Source: Candolleomyces eurysporus
Taxonomy: Eukaryota; Basidiomycota; Agaricomycetes; Agaricales; Psathyrellaceae
Assembly: GCA_027579435.1 (NCBI GenBank)
Contig: JANBPK010000067.1
Location: 1-11,064, forward strand
Direction of reading: 5' to 3'
Length of the DNA: 11,064 nt
In this document: positions 8,981 through 11,064 of the stretch, piece by piece
Position numbering within the stretch: the stretch's first letter is position 1
How the letters are laid out: each line of letters starts with the position of its first letter
Notes under the pieces: generated by a model
What the model was told of the DNA's origin: nothing
Seen by the model: the letters and a program-made list of their open reading frames with translations, nothing else
Databases searched by the model: none
Made by a program: the position numbers and the translations under genes

Positions 8981-9248
8981 GCCAGTTTACGTAAGCGCCT
9001 CTCATTGTACGTTTCCCGTCACCTTTTGGCTCAGATCATCTTGGCGGTTCAAACTTCTCGACTTTCGGGCTTCTTGGCGTTAAGCACGCTTCTTGAGGAT
9101 TTGTTCTCGGCGAATTTCCACAATTTTAAGGTCACTTGCGCAGTGCACCAACCAGGAACGCTCAACTCGAAGTTGCATTAGAGTTATTCCGCTCCTGCAC
9201 GCTCCATTGCCTTCACAACCCCATGCCGGAGTATAACCGTCCTTGATG

Positions 9249-9256
9249 ATATAAGG
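9249..9256 (+). promoter_or_regulatory. TATA box of the first PEBP gene
   Basis: ATATAAGG sits 49-56 bases upstream of the ATG at 9305, a fitting distance for a start site near 9280 and a short leader. This suggests a regulated, TATA-driven promoter. Confidence 0.5.
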
Positions 9257-9304
9257 TGGAGCACCCTGGCAGGACTTTCGTCACTGTAACACAGCTGCGT
9301 CGCA

Positions 9305-10103
9305 ATGCGTTTCCCATCTCTTGTTGCACTCGTTTCGCTCGCATCTTGCGCGTTTGCGCAGGACACCTCCATCGCTGATGTTGTGACTGCATTTAACAAC
9401 GCCAACGTGAGCTCTCTATGNTTTTTTTCGTCTACCTAACCCCACCGAACCCGACACTTTCTAGGTTCCGAACGCTTTCGGTATCCGCTTCAACCCCACC
9501 GCCCTCCTTCAAGTGACTTTCACTAGGAATGGCGTCCCTACCACGTTCAGCTCTGGAACCAACGTTCCCAGAGATGGTGAGCTCCCTTTAAATAAGTCTC
9601 TCGGCGACAACTAACCAAGTTTAATTCGCCCTCGTCGTTATTTGAATAATAAGCAACTGCTCCCGTTCCTACCTTCAAGTTGGTTGGCGCTTCGGACCCT
9701 GGCCCATACGTCATTGCAACTGTCGATCCCGATGGCGGTCAATTCGGCCATGTTCGACATTTTTTTGGCTGGAAATTACCAACTTAACACTGCTACTACG
9801 GATTTGGCCAATACTAGTCAACCTATCACTGCTTGGTTCCAGCCTTCCCCTGGTGCTGGGAACCCAGCCCACCGGTACGTCTCTTTTATCCTTTTTAAAT
9901 TGGAAGAAGTGAGAGAAGTGATTTGGCTGATTCACAATGGATGTAGTTATGTGTTCTGGGCGTTCAAGCAGTCCCCCAATTTCAACGAGCAACGTCTGGT
10001 TACGGCTCAGACCTATATCGGAAACTGGAATCTGAGCTCGTTTGCTGCGCAGACTGGATTGGGTGACCCAGTTGCTGCGAGCTTCATGTTGGTCCGCCAG
10101 TAG
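9305..10103 (+). CDS. Secreted PEBP-like protein (4 exons, one-base frameshift)
   Basis: Phosphatidylethanolamine-binding-like (PEBP/RKIP/TFS1) fold protein. Exons are 9305-9406, 9465-9576, 9654-9874 and 9947-10103, with GT-AG introns of 58, 77 and 72 nt; CTAAC branch sites lie at 9436-9440 and 9611-9615. Residues 1-18 are a signal peptide (cleavage probably AFA|QD), so it is likely secreted. The core shows GPYVIATVDPD (88-98), VRH (105-107), then GNYQLN and AHRYVFWAFKQ, the two conserved ligand-site regions. The exons total 592 nt, one too many for a reading frame. The frame is correct up to RHF and correct again from AGNY onward, and the shift falls in a run of seven T (9760-9766). No GT-AG intron can explain it. 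One T fewer would give about 196 residues, near the usual family size. The error may be a draft-sequence artefact or a real lesion. Seven residues, rather than the usual dozen or so, separate DPD from RH, and the DPDxP proline is absent. The ligand is unknown. Confidence 0.93.
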
Positions 10104-10575
10104 ACAACTGCGGACGTGATGGATGGTTCAGGTATTTTAATCAGTCGACTTGTTCTTTCTTCGTGCATGTGTCGGCATGTTTTGAACACGATCGGTCGGA
10201 ACTATGATATATCCCGCGTGAAAACTTCGACAGGCCTCATCATCTATCCTGTAACCACTTTCGTGCATTCATCCTAAGCCCTCAATAGCCTTGTAGCTCC
10301 ACATGGAATTTCGGGTTGCTCCCGGCAAATTTATGAGAATTTTCCGTCATTTTTGAGCAAGGTTAGCGAATGTTAGGGGAAAGGAAGCTGTTTTACAATC
10401 GTGAATTGATTCTGTGATATTATCGACTTCGATTCCTTTGGGTGTGGGCGTGACGTCCAACGCACCTGGACTACTCCGTGGCCTGTTAAGTAGTTGTCTG
10501 GGATAAGGCACGGTCAGGAGGGAAACTCCATTTGTTGTCCACTTTTCCTTGCTCCCGTTGCCCCTGTTCAGCAAA
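10104..10575. other. Spacer between the two PEBP genes
   Basis: The 472-base interval contains no gene. It should hold the 3' end of the first copy and the promoter of the second. A GGGATAAGG sequence at about 10500-10508 is a possible weak TATA variant, and a pyrimidine-rich stretch (about 10540-10570, with TTTTCCTTGCTCCC) precedes the ATG, as is common at fungal start sites. Confidence 0.4.
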
Positions 10576-11064
10576 ATGCGCCCATTTATTTTCATCTGTA
10601 CAGCCGTTTTGGCTGCCGGACTCGGAGCGGCTTTCAAGGACGCCAAAGTAAGTATCGATGTCGTTCTATAGAATAGCATGGCGTGGGCTTACGATGGTGA
10701 TCGTGGTCTTGAAACACAGATCCCTTGAGATTTCAGCATCAATCTCAACCCTCAGGCCTTGCTTGACGTGACCTTTCCCCAAAAGTCGGGAAAGCCTATC
10801 ACATTGAAGGCTGGAGTCCAATTGCCACGGAACAGTGAGTCATTAATACCTCAATTTACAACGGAGCGTTCGGTTTGATGAAGCAACGTTAACGTCCCCA
10901 GCCACCAAGGGTCTTCTAAAATACAGGCTTCGAGGACTGAGATATCCTGGACCCTACGTTATTGCATCGGTTGATCCTGATGCTCCAACACCGGAGAACC
11001 CTAGTGTTGCTCAGATCCGACATTATCTNGGAGGTAATTTTAAGAGGGTGTTGAGGGAGGGCGA
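10576..11064 (+). CDS. Second secreted PEBP-like gene, partial, with in-frame TGA (possible pseudogene)
   Basis: A tandem paralogue of the gene at 9305. Exons are 10576-10647, 10720-10834 and 10902 to the window end, with introns of 72 nt (GTAAGT...CACAG) and 67 nt (GTGAGT...CCCAG) at the same positions and phases as in the first copy. Residues 1-18 or so are a signal peptide (MRPFIFICTAVLAAGLGA). Exon 2 gives INLNPQALLDVTF and GVQLPRN. Exon 3 gives PGPYVIASVDPDAPTPEN then IRHYLGGNF, a canonical PEBP first conserved region including DPDxP. The second conserved region lies beyond the window. Exon 2 contains TGA as codon 27 (10726-10728). The only nearby alternative acceptor (ending 10736) puts the rest out of frame, and no alternative donor rescues it. 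This is either a true nonsense mutation or a base-call error. The N at 11029 falls in a CTN leucine codon and does no harm. Confidence 0.87.

Larger units (their letters stand above)
8768..9304. other. Intergenic region with short repeats and the PEBP promoter
   Basis: No gene is seen. The first part is the 3' region of the preceding gene and contains a paired-word direct repeat (8843-8928) and an inverted repeat (8953-8980), listed separately. The last 100 bases hold the promoter of the first PEBP gene. Confidence 0.45.

Noticed and set aside
9738..9818. A possible GT-AG intron from GTCAAT to ACTAG as an explanation of the PEBP frameshift.
   Set aside because: It would remove the conserved RHF and GNY residues, which are clearly coding.

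Overview
The window looks like nuclear DNA of a filamentous fungus, most likely an Agaricomycete basidiomycete. This is inferred from four convincing or recognisable protein genes whose frames join only across very short GT-AG introns (52-77 nt), CTAAC-type branch sites, one exact TATA box, moderate GC, and a tandem pair of secreted PEBP-family genes with matching intron positions. The sequence is draft quality: isolated N bases occur at 1700, 1850, 9421 and 11029.

Layout. (1) 38-853 (+): an intronless 271-aa single-pass membrane protein with a long disordered tail. (2) 854-6205: more than 5 kb with no gene I can defend. It holds one weak minus-strand candidate (962-1291), a purine-rich tract, a CA microsatellite, a hairpin and scattered open frames. 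(3) 6206-6883 (+): a two-exon gene for a 205-aa orphan protein with a tryptophan-rich C-terminal region. (4) 7116-7955 (-): broken pieces that read as WD40 repeats, with a segment upstream resembling the region between NACHT and WD40 in fungal NLR-like (NWD) proteins. I interpret this as a decayed NACHT-WD40 gene. (5) 8226-8767 (+): a three-exon gene for a 143-aa type I membrane protein ending in a KXKXX ER-retrieval signal. (6) 9305-10103 and 10576-11064 (+): head-to-tail secreted phosphatidylethanolamine-binding-like genes. The first carries a one-base frameshift in a poly-T run. The second has an in-frame TGA at codon 27 and runs off the window end.

The genes do not form an evident pathway. 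The only clear relationship is the PEBP tandem duplication. No RNA gene, CRISPR array, intact transposon or virus was seen. The most notable points are the hidden NLR-like relic on the minus strand, the lesions in both PEBP copies, and the small ER-type membrane protein.
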